A stretch of 59,770 nt of DNA from a bacterium. GTDB taxonomy: Bacteria > Planctomycetota > UBA1135 > UBA2386. A program made the position numbers and the translations under genes. Below, one piece after another: positions 1 to 8,492 of this stretch. The DNA lies in contig JANSXC010000007.1 of the NCBI GenBank assembly GCA_024743115.1, positions 1 to 59,770 on the forward strand. The letters run 5' to 3'. The notes beneath the pieces were generated by a model. The model did not search any database. It was not told the origin of the DNA and saw nothing but the letters and a program-made list of their open reading frames with translations. The first letter of the stretch is position 1, and each line of letters starts with the position of its first letter.

Positions 1-138
1 ACCTGGAGCCTGCCGATCCCGAACAACCCGGGACTGCAGTGCGTGCAGTTCTTCCAGCAGGCCATCTCGCTCGATCCGACGGCCAACGCCGCGGGCGCGG
101 TCCTCAGCAACGCTGCCGGCTTCGTGCTCGGCAACTGA
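1..138 (+). CDS. C-terminal end of a secreted protein of the shared C-terminal-domain family (5' end outside window)
   Basis: Frame 1 is open from the first base to a TGA at 136-138 and encodes 45 residues. They match the last residues of the two PKD proteins that follow: W-S-L-P-I-P-N-N-P, then FFQQAISLDPTANAAGAV, then a terminal L-G-N. Only the end of the gene is in the window, so its N-terminal architecture is unknown. The neighbours suggest a signal-peptide-bearing secreted protein. A strong hairpin with a T run follows 45 bases later. Confidence 0.85.
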   Translation, partial: TWSLPIPNNPGLQCVQFFQQAISLDPTANAAGAVLSNAAGFVLGN

Positions 139-183
139 TCGATCGAACGATCGACCCGCGCGACCGCAGCAGCGGCCGCGCGT

Positions 184-220
184 CCCGAAGGGCCGCCGCC
201 TGGCGGCCCTTTCGGGTTTT
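184..220 (+). terminator. Rho-independent terminator after the partial gene
   Basis: A long GC-rich stem runs from 184-197 to 202-216, with one bulged T and a four-base loop GCCT, and is followed by TTTT at 217-220. It lies 46 bases after the stop of the partial gene and has the classical intrinsic terminator layout. Confidence 0.8.
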
Positions 221-306
221 GCAAGTCGTGTGCGTGCTACACCGGCGAACCACTCGAGCCTGCTCACGCAGGTCGGCCTCCCCGCGACCGTCGTCGCGCG
301 GGCCGC

Positions 307-435
307 ACTTCGAGCTGGAGCCTGCCGATCCCCCACGATCCGTGGCTGGCGGGCGCGGTCTTCTTGCCGCAACCGGCGGTTCTCAATCCGGGATTCGCCC
401 CTGCCGGCCCCCTGCTCGGCAATGCCGCCGGGCTC
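307..435 (+). pseudogene. Decayed fragment of the shared C-terminal domain
   Basis: Frame 1 encodes T-S-S-W-S-L-P-I-P-H-D-P, then a stretch corresponding to the Q-x-I/V-x-x-x-P motif, then P-A-G-P-L-L-G-N-A-A-G. This is the last third of the C-terminal domain found at 1-138 and in the genes at 711 and 2786. There is no start codon, signal peptide or upstream domain, and the sequence runs on into unrelated residues until 594. It is best read as the leftover end of a deleted tandem paralogue. Nothing else recognisable was seen in 139-710 apart from the terminator at 184-220. Confidence 0.65.
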
Positions 436-710
436 GCACCCGGCGACCGAAGCCGGGACCGGCCCGCGCACGACCGGCCGGTCGCGTCGCGACTTCGAGC
501 GACCCAGACCACACGGCTGACCGCACTCCAGCCGTTTCTGCCGGACGGATCAGCTATCGCGGTCAGGCGTAACCTGGATGTATCACCCGGGTAACTATGG
601 CTACCAAGTGGACTTGCGCACGTCCCAAAGCTGTTTACTGTCTTGTCCGTCTGAAAAAACGGTTCTCGTCTCCGAGCACCGAAGTCTCAAACAAACCCCT
701 ACCAAAACTC

Positions 711-2669
711 ATGCTTCGTAACACCCTTCTTGCGGGTCTCAGCCTCGCCGCCGTCGCGGCCGCGCAGACCCCGATCAATCTGCCGACGTTTACTTCGACG
801 TTCACCAGCACGCTCACCCGCGGTTTCTGGTTCCAGGCTCCGGTCAACTGCATCATCACGGGCCTCGAGTGCCCGAACGAGGCCGCCAACCCGAACCAGT
901 GCGTCGAAGTCTTCGACCTCGGCCTGACGGCACCGCCCGCGTTCCCGACGACCACGACGGGCACGCAGCTGTTCTACGACAACGCCACGCCTGCCGGCAC
1001 CAAGATCGCGACCAACATCGTGCTCACCGCCGGTAACTACTACGGCATTCTCGGTGCGAGCAACCCGTCGCTCGGTTCGGCCACGTCGGCCAACTCGTAC
1101 GGCGCCGGCCCGTTCACCTCGGACATCCTCGGTAACCCGACCGTCCTGACGCGCTTCATCACGCAGTTCGGCATCGCCGCCGGCGGCAACAACCCGGTCT
1201 CCTCGGGTGGTGGCTCGATCGCCCGCGTCTTCACCGACATCGTCCCGGCCGTGGGCCTCTTCCCGGCATTCACCGCCGACGTCACCTCGGGCAACGCCCC
1301 GCTGACCGTGAACTTCACGGACACCAGCTTCGCGAACCCGGGCCCGATCACCTCGTGGGCGTGGGACTTCGAGAACGATGGCACCATCGACTCGACCCTG
1401 CAGAACCCGAGCCACACCTACACCGCGTGTGGCACGTACGACGTCGCCCTGACGGTCGACGACGGCAACGGTCCGCAGACGGTCGTCGAGACCGGCCTGA
1501 TCACGACGGACGCCGTTGACGCCAGCTTCACGGCCGGCGTGATCGCACCGCTGGTGGTCCAGTTCACGGACACCTCGACGGGCCCGGTCGCTTCGTGGGA
1601 CTGGGATCTCGACGGCGACGGCACGACCGACTCGACCGTCCAGAACCCGGCATTCGCCTACCCGTCCGCGGGCGCCTACAACGTCACGCTGACGATCGGG
1701 AACTCGTGCGCGGGCACCAGCTCGGTCACCGAAGTCGTTCGCTCGGACCTGTGCCTGTCGACGACGTTCGCCGACAACAACGGCCTGAGCGCCGCCGGCC
1801 CGACGATGTTCTTCGACATGAGCGTCCTGAACGCGACGGGCATCGAGATCACCGGTCTCGAGGTCAACACCAGCGCCGCGGTCAGCTCGCCGGTCACGAT
1901 CGACGTCTACGCCTGCAGCACCGTTGCGCTCGGCAACGAATCCAACCCCGACGCCTGGACGATGCTCGGCACGGCCACGGGCACGGCCGCCGGCCGCGGC
2001 GTGCCGACGCCTGTCGCCTTCGCCGCTCCGGCCTTCATTGCGAAGGGTGATTACGGCGTCGCCGTCCACTACCGTGACGTGGGCGTCGCCTACACCAACG
2101 GCAACGGCACCAACCAGGCCTACGCCAACGCCGACCTGTCGCTGAGCCTCGGCTTCTCGCGCACCTCGACGCCGAACGCGCCGTTCACGTCGGGCAGCAA
2201 CATCACCCCGCGCGTCTGGAACGGCACGGTCTGCTACGACACCTGCTCGTTCAGCGGCACGGCCGGCTACGGCTACGCTGGCGCCGGCTGCCCGGGCTCG
2301 CTCGGCCAGTCGACCCTGACGCCGTCGGGTGACCCGGTCATCGGCACGACGCTCGACGTCACCGTCGACAACCTGCCCGCCAACGCCGCGATCATGATCG
2401 TCGGCCTCGACAACGACACCTGGACCGGCGGCCCGCTGCCGCTCGACGGTGGTCCGTTCGGCGCCCCGGGCTGCTTCCTCCGCGTCAGTGACGACCTCAA
2501 CACGGTCCTCATCGGCGCCGGTGGTTCGGCCACGTGGAGCCTCCCGATCCCGAACGACCCGTCGTTCGTCTGCCTGAGCTTCTACCAGCAGGCGATCGTC
2601 GTCGACCCGGGCTTCAACCCGGCCGGCGCGACGGCTTCGAACGCTGGTGCCGCCACGATCGGCAACTAG
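711..2669 (+). CDS. Secreted protein with two PKD domains and the shared C-terminal domain
   Basis: 652 aa, probably exported; molecular role unknown. ATG 711 is preferred over the in-frame ATG at 597 because it begins a clean Sec signal peptide (MLRNTLLAGLSLAAVAAAQ), while the upstream extension is charged and unconserved. Order: an N-terminal beta-rich module (about 20-185), PKD 1 (about 186-265, core SWAWDFENDGTIDST), PKD 2 (about 268-345, core SWDWDLDGDGTTDST), a middle module shared with the next gene (about 350-525), and the C-terminal domain (about 525-652), which has the G-A-P-G-C motif, the LPIPNDPS segment and ends in I-G-N. PKD domains are extracellular beta-sandwich spacers. The next gene is a paralogue and an intrinsic terminator follows. 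Confidence 0.88.
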   Translation: MLRNTLLAGLSLAAVAAAQTPINLPTFTSTFTSTLTRGFWFQAPVNCIITGLECPNEAANPNQCVEVFDLGLTAPPAFPTTTTGTQLFYDNATPAGTKIATNIVLTAGNYYGILGASNPSLGSATSANSYGAGPFTSDILGNPTVLTRFITQFGIAAGGNNPVSSGGGSIARVFTDIVPAVGLFPAFTADVTSGNAPLTVNFTDTSFANPGPITSWAWDFENDGTIDSTLQNPSHTYTACGTYDVALTVDDGNGPQTVVETGLITTDAVDASFTAGVIAPLVVQFTDTSTGPVASWDWDLDGDGTTDSTVQNPAFAYPSAGAYNVTLTIGNSCAGTSSVTEVVRSDLCLSTTFADNNGLSAAGPTMFFDMSVLNATGIEITGLEVNTSAAVSSPVTIDVYACSTVALGNESNPDAWTMLGTATGTAAGRGVPTPVAFAAPAFIAKGDYGVAVHYRDVGVAYTNGNGTNQAYANADLSLSLGFSRTSTPNAPFTSGSNITPRVWNGTVCYDTCSFSGTAGYGYAGAGCPGSLGQSTLTPSGDPVIGTTLDVTVDNLPANAAIMIVGLDNDTWTGGPLPLDGGPFGAPGCFLRVSDDLNTVLIGAGGSATWSLPIPNDPSFVCLSFYQQAIVVDPGFNPAGATASNAGAATIGN

Positions 2670-2709
2670 TCGAACCGACCAGAATCTCGCCGCTCCGGCG
2701 GCGAGTCGA

Positions 2710-2744
2710 AACGGGGCTGCCTTCGGGCAGCCCCGTTTTCGTTT
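2710..2744 (+). terminator. Rho-independent terminator after the first PKD gene
   Basis: A perfect 12-bp stem (2710-2721 with 2726-2737) is capped by a TTCG tetraloop and followed by a T-rich tail to 2744. It lies 41 bases after the TAG of the PKD gene, so the downstream paralogue probably has its own promoter in the 40 bases after this terminator. Confidence 0.85.
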
Positions 2745-2785
2745 AGACTCGCGGCCTCGACAGCCCCCAATTCCCTACATCCACC

Positions 2786-4906
2786 ATGCCACGACGCTTC
2801 GATCTCGCTTCTCACTGGGCCCTTGGCCTGTCCCTGGCCGCCCTCACCCCCTGCCTCGACGCCCAATCCACGGTGGTCACGCCGACGGGCTACGACAACG
2901 CCGAGGGCAACGCGAACAACATCTTCCCGTGGAACCGCGGCACCTCGAGCATGCGGATCCAGTTCGTCTACGACAGCTCGCACTTCACCGGGCAGAACAT
3001 CAACTTCCCGATCCTGATCTCGGGCGTGAAGTACCGCGCCGACGACACCACGAGCAGCTGGACCGGCGGCAGCTGGCCCAACGTGCAGATCGACATGGCG
3101 AGTTGCCCGCTCGACTACGCTGCAGTCAGCACCACGTTCGCGCAGAACCTCAACAACGACCTGCTCACGGTGCACAACGGCTCGGTCACGGTCCAGGCCG
3201 GCACCGGCAACGGCAACGGCGTTCCCGGCCCTTGGCACATCGACATCCCGTTCGCGACCCCGTTCCTGTACGACCCGAGCCTCGGCAACGACCTCACGAT
3301 CGACATCTACCTCGACGGCACGGGCTGGAGCGGCCAGGGCACGGCCTGCGACCACGTCAGCTCGAGCGGCAACCCGCCGCCGCTGTGCTCGCGCATCTAC
3401 AGCACCAGTGGCACCGGCAACCCGACCGGCACGATCACGAACAACTACGGCGCCGTCTGTGAGTTCACGTACAACCCGGCCAACGGCCTGTTTGCGGGCT
3501 TCACCGCCGACGTTACGACTGGGCCGTCACCGCTCACGGTGAACTTCACCGACACCAGCTTCAGCAGCGCCGCGGGTGGCGTCACCAGCTGGGCCTGGGA
3601 CTTCGACAACGACGGCACCATCGACTCGACCGCCCAGAACCCGACCCACACCTTCACCAACTGCGGCGCCTACGACGTCGCGCTCACGGTCACGGACGCG
3701 ACCAACCCGCCGAGCACCGTCGTGCGCTCGGGCTACATCGTCACGGATCTCGTCACCGCCGACTTCACCGATCAGCTGATCGCTCCGCTCGTCGTGCAGT
3801 TCACCGACACCTCGACGGGCAACCCCACGGCGTGGGACTGGGATCTCGACGGCGACGGCACGACCGACGCCACCGGCCAGAATCCGGCATTCGCCTACCC
3901 GAACGCGAACCCGGTCACCGTCACGCTGACTGCGTCGCGCCTCTGCGGCCCGGTCGACACGATCACGAAGACGATCGTTCCCGCCCAGCAGCTGACGACG
4001 ACGTTCGCGGACAACAACGGCCTGTCCGCGAGCGGCGCGACGATCTACTACGACCTCGACGTGCTCAACAACAAGGGCATCTCGATCTCCAGCTTCGACG
4101 TCAACAGCAACTCGACGGCGAACCAGGCGCTCACGATCGAGGTGTATCTGACGCACGGCACCTACGTCGGCAACGACCAGCGCCCCGAGGCCTGGGTTCT
4201 GATCGGCTCCGCCTCGGGAACGACCGCGGGCCGCGGTCTGCCGAGCCCGATGGCATTCCCTAACCCGGTCTACATTCCACCCGGTGACTATGGCGTCGCA
4301 ATGCACTACCTCGGTGCCGGCATGGCCTACACCAACGGCAACGGCACCAACCAGCAGTACGGCAACGGCGACCTCGCGCTGGATCTCGGCATCTCGCGGT
4401 CGACGAGCCCGAATGCGCCGTTCGGCTCCGGCGGCACGAACAACCCGCGTGTCTGGAACGGCACGATCTACTACGACACCTTCGGGTTCTCGGGTGCGGC
4501 GGGTTACGGTGAGTTCGGGGTCGGCTGTGCGGGCACGAGCAACACGGCGACCCTGACACCGAGCGGCGCGCCTATGCTCGGCACGACGCTCACCGTGACC
4601 GTCGACAACCTGCCGCTCAACGCCGCGATCATGATGACGGGCTTCAGCACGACGAACTCGGCGCTCGGCCCGCTGCCGCTGAGCACGGCCCCGTTCGGCG
4701 CGCCGGGCTGTGAGCTCCGGGTCAGCCCGGACACCAACCTGTTCATCGCCGGCGCAGGCAACTCCGCCGACTGGGTGCTGCCGATTCCCAACAGCCCGGC
4801 GCTGGCCGGCGTGCTGTTCTACAACCAGGCGATCGTCGTCGACCCGACCGCCAACGCGGCAGGCGCGGTGGCCTCGAACGCCGCCGGCTGCCTGCTCGGC
4901 AACTGA
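2786..4906 (+). CDS. Secreted PKD-domain protein, paralogue of the preceding gene
   Basis: 706 aa with an N-terminal signal peptide (LGLSLAALTPCLDAQ). Order: an N-terminal module (about 30-230), two PKD domains (cores SWAWDFDNDGTIDST and AWDWDLDGDGTTDAT), the middle module shared with the preceding gene (begins TTFADNNGLSASG), and the shared C-terminal domain ending L-L-G-N. The N-terminal module differs from that of the preceding gene and instead resembles the repeated module of the protein at 47327-49537: a T-T-F-A-x-N element and FLYDPSLGNDLTIDI. Module shuffling within a family of secreted proteins is therefore likely. Expected outside the cytoplasmic membrane; substrate or partner unknown. 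Confidence 0.87.
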   Translation: MPRRFDLASHWALGLSLAALTPCLDAQSTVVTPTGYDNAEGNANNIFPWNRGTSSMRIQFVYDSSHFTGQNINFPILISGVKYRADDTTSSWTGGSWPNVQIDMASCPLDYAAVSTTFAQNLNNDLLTVHNGSVTVQAGTGNGNGVPGPWHIDIPFATPFLYDPSLGNDLTIDIYLDGTGWSGQGTACDHVSSSGNPPPLCSRIYSTSGTGNPTGTITNNYGAVCEFTYNPANGLFAGFTADVTTGPSPLTVNFTDTSFSSAAGGVTSWAWDFDNDGTIDSTAQNPTHTFTNCGAYDVALTVTDATNPPSTVVRSGYIVTDLVTADFTDQLIAPLVVQFTDTSTGNPTAWDWDLDGDGTTDATGQNPAFAYPNANPVTVTLTASRLCGPVDTITKTIVPAQQLTTTFADNNGLSASGATIYYDLDVLNNKGISISSFDVNSNSTANQALTIEVYLTHGTYVGNDQRPEAWVLIGSASGTTAGRGLPSPMAFPNPVYIPPGDYGVAMHYLGAGMAYTNGNGTNQQYGNGDLALDLGISRSTSPNAPFGSGGTNNPRVWNGTIYYDTFGFSGAAGYGEFGVGCAGTSNTATLTPSGAPMLGTTLTVTVDNLPLNAAIMMTGFSTTNSALGPLPLSTAPFGAPGCELRVSPDTNLFIAGAGNSADWVLPIPNSPALAGVLFYNQAIVVDPTANAAGAVASNAAGCLLGN

Positions 4907-4917
4907 GCCGTACACGT

Positions 4918-4945
4918 CGCGGAGAGTGCTTCGTAACTCTCCGCG
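4918..4945. terminator. Hairpin between convergent genes
   Basis: A perfect 10-bp stem (4918-4927 with 4936-4945) with an 8-base loop fills the gap between the PKD gene (stop 4906) and the convergent permease gene (stop 4949). It has no T run on either strand. A bidirectional terminator is the simplest reading from position. Confidence 0.6.
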
Positions 4946-4948
4946 AGG

Positions 4949-5923
4949 CTAGCCTCGCCGCGCGAGATACCGCCGCAAGCCTTCGTCGACCGCCGCGCCG
5001 ATCAGGATGACGGCGCCGACGATCGCGAACTCGAGTTGGTTGCTGTCCGCGACGAGGTTGATCGCGTTCGACAGCAGCTGCATCAGCGACGCGCCGAGCA
5101 CGATGCCGAGCACCTGCCCCTCCCCACCACGGAGTGCCGTGCCGCCGAGCACGGCGCCGGCAATCGCGTAGAGTTCGTAGAAGTTGCCGAAGCTCGCGGC
5201 TTGCGCGGAGTTCACGTCGAGCACGAACAGGCAGCCTCCGAGACCCGCGAGCAACGAGCACATGACGTAGGCCAGGATCGTGAGGCGCCCCGTCGGCACG
5301 CCGGCGAGCCGCGCCGCCTCGAGGTTGTGACCGAGTGCGAAGAGCTGCCTGCCAGCGACGGTGCGATGCCACAGCACGGCGGTGAACCCGCCTACGAGCC
5401 CCAGCACGAGCAACGGTACCGGCAGCCCGAAGCCCTCGAACAGGGGCAGCCGACCAGTGGCGAGCCAGCGCAGATCCTCCCCCGTGCCCCGGAACCCGAC
5501 CGACTGGTCCCCGGCAAGAGCCCGCATCACACCGCGGTAGAGCAACAAACCGCAGAGTGTGACGACGAACGGTTGCAGCCGCAGGCGCACGACGAGGAGG
5601 CCGTGAAACAGCCCGATGAGGCCGGTGACCGCGAGCACGAACAGGAGCCCGAGGACGCCCGGCAGACCGAGATCACGCAGCGTCCACGGCAGCATGCAAC
5701 CGGCCACGCAGACCACGGAACCGATCGAAAGATCGATCCCGCCAGTCACGATGACAAACGCGGCCGCGAGGCTCAGCACACCGAACAGGCCGACGCGGGT
5801 CGCGAGGTTCTCGAGGTTGAGCCCCGACAGGAACAGCGAACGTCCGGCATCGTCGATCGTGAGCAGGCTCGTCACGAGCGCGATCACGAAGATCAGCAGG
5901 GACAGTCCGAGGATCTTCTTCAT
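4949..5923 (-). CDS. Ribose-type sugar ABC transporter permease
   Basis: 324 aa, inner-membrane permease of the BPD_transp_2 (RbsC/XylH-like) family. It is strongly hydrophobic throughout with about eight to ten membrane segments. It carries the family motif VTGGIDLSIGSVV near residue 60-75 and the cytoplasmic-loop pattern G-x-x-x-x-A-A-R-L-A-G near residue 200. It works with the ATPase gene just upstream, whose TGA overlaps this ATG by four bases (ATGA), and with the lipoprotein binding protein further upstream. The substrate is probably a monosaccharide or sugar-like compound but cannot be assigned by reading. The final residues (RRYLARRG) form a basic cytoplasmic tail. Confidence 0.92.
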   Translation of the reverse strand: MKKILGLSLLIFVIALVTSLLTIDDAGRSLFLSGLNLENLATRVGLFGVLSLAAAFVIVTGGIDLSIGSVVCVAGCMLPWTLRDLGLPGVLGLLFVLAVTGLIGLFHGLLVVRLRLQPFVVTLCGLLLYRGVMRALAGDQSVGFRGTGEDLRWLATGRLPLFEGFGLPVPLLVLGLVGGFTAVLWHRTVAGRQLFALGHNLEAARLAGVPTGRLTILAYVMCSLLAGLGGCLFVLDVNSAQAASFGNFYELYAIAGAVLGGTALRGGEGQVLGIVLGASLMQLLSNAINLVADSNQLEFAIVGAVILIGAAVDEGLRRYLARRG

Positions 5924-7398
5924 ACGCTCCCCACCGCGAGCCGCAGAATCGCGGCCTCCGACAACTCGTCACGCCCGAGTTCGCCCGCGAGTCGCCCCTC
6001 GTGCATCACGAGGGCGCGATCCGCGAGCGTGAGGATCTCTTCCATCTCGGAGCTGACGAACAGGACCGCGAGCCCGTCACCCGCGAGTTCGTGCAGCCGG
6101 TCATGAATCTCCGCACGCGCGCCCACGTCGACGCCCCGCGTCGGCTCGTCGAGCAGCAGCACGACCGGATCGGCCGCGAGCCATTTGGCGAGCACGATCT
6201 TCTGCTGGTTCCCGCCCGACAGCGTGCCCGCGACCTGACTGCCGCCCGCGGTCGCGATCCCGAGTTCGCCGATCGCGCGGTCCGTGAGATCACGTTCGTA
6301 GGCCCGGTCGAGCCACCGCCCGCGCCGCCGCAGCGTTGGCAACGCGACGTTCTGCGCCACGGTCATCGGCAGTACCAACCCCTCACGCTTGCGATCCTCG
6401 GGCACGAGCGCCAACCCCGCAGCGATCGCGGCTTCGGGGCCTTCGCGATCCAACGCGACGCCAGCGACCTCGACGACGCCAGCCGCCCGCGGATCGGCAC
6501 CGAACAGCGCCCGCAGGACCTCGGTGCGCCCCGCCCCGAGCAGGCCCGCGATTCCGACGATCTCGCCGCGCCGCACCGTGAAGTCGATCGCGTGCGCCGG
6601 ATACGCGGTCGTCGCCAGGCCCCGGACTGCCAGCGCCACGTCCCCTGGCTCGTGCGGCTGGCGATCACTGCTGCCGACCTCGCGCCCCACCATCATGGCC
6701 ACGAGACGATCGTGGCTGGCATCACTGCCAGCACATGAACCACTGTTCTTGCCGTCGCGCAACGCCACGACCCGATCGGCGATCTGCTGCACCTCTCCGA
6801 GCCGGTGACTGATGTAGACGATCGCGACACCCGCCGCCCGCAGCTCGTCGACGACCGCCAGCAGCCGCTCGGTCTCGCGCTGCGTCAGGCTCGACGTCGG
6901 CTCGTCCATGATGAGCACCCGCGCGTCGGCACGCAGCGCGCGCGCAATCTCGAGCAGCTGCTGCTGCCCGGGCGCCAGCGTCTCGACGAGCCGATCGGGA
7001 TCGACGTCGAGGCCCAGTCGCGCAGTAACCTCGCGTGCTCGCACCGCCATCTCACGCGACCGCAAGAACGGCCCACGGCGCAGTTCCGCGCCGAGAAACA
7101 GCGCACCGGCAACCGTGAGGTTCTCGCAGAGTTCGAGCTCCTGATGGATCAGCGCGATGCCTTGTCGCAGAGCGTCGGCGGGCCGGTGGAAGGTGACCGG
7201 CTTGCTGTCGAGCCGCACCTCACCGACATCCGGACGATGAACGCCGGCCAGCACTTTCATGAGCGTGCTCTTGCCGGCGCCGTTCTCGCCGATCAGCGCA
7301 ACGACCTCCCCGGCATCGACCGCAAACTCGACGTCCTCGAGCGCGACGACGCCCGGGAACGCCTTCGTCACCCCGCGAACCTCGAGCACGGTAGCCAC
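5920..7398 (-). CDS. Ribose-type sugar ABC transporter ATP-binding protein (two ABC domains)
   Basis: 492 aa, typical for RbsA/MglA-type fused ATPases. N-terminal ABC domain: Walker A GENGAGKST, a Q-loop, signature-like LAPGQQQ and Walker B VLIMDEPTSSL. C-terminal ABC domain: degenerate Walker A (LLGAGRTE), signature LSGGNQQK and Walker B VLLLDEPTRGVDVG. The degenerate second Walker A is normal for this family. The gene overlaps the permease by four bases and lies 20 bases after the binding-protein gene, so the three form one minus-strand operon. It drives uptake of the sugar ligand at the inner membrane. Confidence 0.95.
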   Translation of the reverse strand: MATVLEVRGVTKAFPGVVALEDVEFAVDAGEVVALIGENGAGKSTLMKVLAGVHRPDVGEVRLDSKPVTFHRPADALRQGIALIHQELELCENLTVAGALFLGAELRRGPFLRSREMAVRAREVTARLGLDVDPDRLVETLAPGQQQLLEIARALRADARVLIMDEPTSSLTQRETERLLAVVDELRAAGVAIVYISHRLGEVQQIADRVVALRDGKNSGSCAGSDASHDRLVAMMVGREVGSSDRQPHEPGDVALAVRGLATTAYPAHAIDFTVRRGEIVGIAGLLGAGRTEVLRALFGADPRAAGVVEVAGVALDREGPEAAIAAGLALVPEDRKREGLVLPMTVAQNVALPTLRRRGRWLDRAYERDLTDRAIGELGIATAGGSQVAGTLSGGNQQKIVLAKWLAADPVVLLLDEPTRGVDVGARAEIHDRLHELAGDGLAVLFVSSEMEEILTLADRALVMHEGRLAGELGRDELSEAAILRLAVGSV

Positions 7399-7418
7399 GC
7401 GAGCCGAACTCCCCGCCG

Positions 7419-8492
7419 TCAGCGGCCGGTCTTCTGTTTCAGATCGGCCCAGAACTCATCGACGTTGGCCGCCGTGATCGACCGCGCCGGGATGTCGAGG
7501 AAGCCACCCTCGGGCAAGAGCGCCGCACGCTTCTCGGGATCGCTCTCGCTTGCGAGCTTCGCGAGCAGCTTGATCGATTGACGCCCGTACTCGTACGGGT
7601 TCTGCACCACGGTGCCGACGATGTGACCGTCGAGGATGCCCTGCAACGTCGCGTCGTTCTCGTCGAATCCCACGATCTTGACCTCGCCGAGTCGCTTCGC
7701 CGACCGCACTGCCTCGAGGATCGCCGGCGGTTCATACTCGAACAGCCCGACGAAACAGCCAATGTCCGGCCAGCGCACGAGGGCATCCTGCGTGTTCGCC
7801 TTGCACTTCTGCGGCTGGCTCTCGGTCGTATACGTCGTGAGCACTTCGTAGCCGCCACCAGCGAGCTTCGCGCCCTGCGCATCAAAGCGGGTCGGATCGT
7901 AGGAGCGCCCGAACAGCTCGTCGATCACACCCTGCCGCCGCCCCTTCGCATTGTCCTGATCGAGGGTACCGACCAGGATCACGATCTTGCCACCGTCAGG
8001 GAGCGCGGACTTGACGAGCTTGCCGCACATGCGGCCGGCGTCATAGTTGGCCATGCCGACGTAGGCGAGCCGCTTGCTCTGCGGCGCGTCCGAGTCGTGC
8101 GTGATCAGCAGCGTGTGCTGCACGAGCTTGTCGAGCAGGCCAGTCATGTTCTCGGCATCCCGTGGACTGACGGCGATGCCGTCGACGCCTTTCACGACCA
8201 GGTCCTCGAGGATGCGCTTCTGCTGCTCGACGAGTCCACCCGCAGGCACATGGAAGCTGACGTCGACGTCGACTTCCGCCGCCGCTGCATTCACACCGTG
8301 TTCCGCGATGGTCCAGAACTCGGCCGGCATGTTCACGACGAACGCGAGCCGCAGCTTGCCGCCGCCGGCGCCAGCACCGCCACTGCCGCCCCCTGCGTTG
8401 CCGCCACACGCGACGAGCACGACGAGCATGAGCAGCAGCGCAAACGCGACCGCCGCATTGCGGAACCCGAACCAGAAGGAGTCGTTCTGCAT
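7419..8492 (-). CDS. Sugar ABC transporter substrate-binding lipoprotein
   Basis: 357 aa, Peripla_BP_4 (RbsB/LacI-like) family. ATG at 8492 overlaps the TGA of the upstream SDR gene as TGATG; an in-frame GTG at 8495 is the alternative. The N-terminus is a lipoprotein signal with lipobox LVAC, followed by a Gly/Ser-rich linker. The mature part starts KLRLAFVVNMPAEFWTIAE, the usual first strand of the fold, and later has GIAVSPRDAENM and VGFDENDATL, typical hinge and ligand-facing segments. It should be tethered outside the cytoplasmic membrane and deliver a sugar to the permease/ATPase pair encoded downstream. Confidence 0.92.
   Translation of the reverse strand: MQNDSFWFGFRNAAVAFALLLMLVVLVACGGNAGGGSGGAGAGGGKLRLAFVVNMPAEFWTIAEHGVNAAAAEVDVDVSFHVPAGGLVEQQKRILEDLVVKGVDGIAVSPRDAENMTGLLDKLVQHTLLITHDSDAPQSKRLAYVGMANYDAGRMCGKLVKSALPDGGKIVILVGTLDQDNAKGRRQGVIDELFGRSYDPTRFDAQGAKLAGGGYEVLTTYTTESQPQKCKANTQDALVRWPDIGCFVGLFEYEPPAILEAVRSAKRLGEVKIVGFDENDATLQGILDGHIVGTVVQNPYEYGRQSIKLLAKLASESDPEKRAALLPEGGFLDIPARSITAANVDEFWADLKQKTGR

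Noticed and set aside
597..710. A longer start for the first PKD gene at ATG 597
   Set aside because: The added 38 residues are basic and Cys-containing without a signal function, and a proper signal peptide begins at ATG 711.
699..2069. A long antisense reading frame of 456 codons in the first PKD gene
   Set aside because: It is Arg/Val/Asp-rich shadow coding produced by high third-position GC; no domain and opposite to a clear gene.
5036..6106. A plus-strand frame of 356 codons opposite the permease and ATPase
   Set aside because: Composition is typical of a shadow frame (Glu, Arg, Gln, His), and both minus-strand genes have full family motifs.
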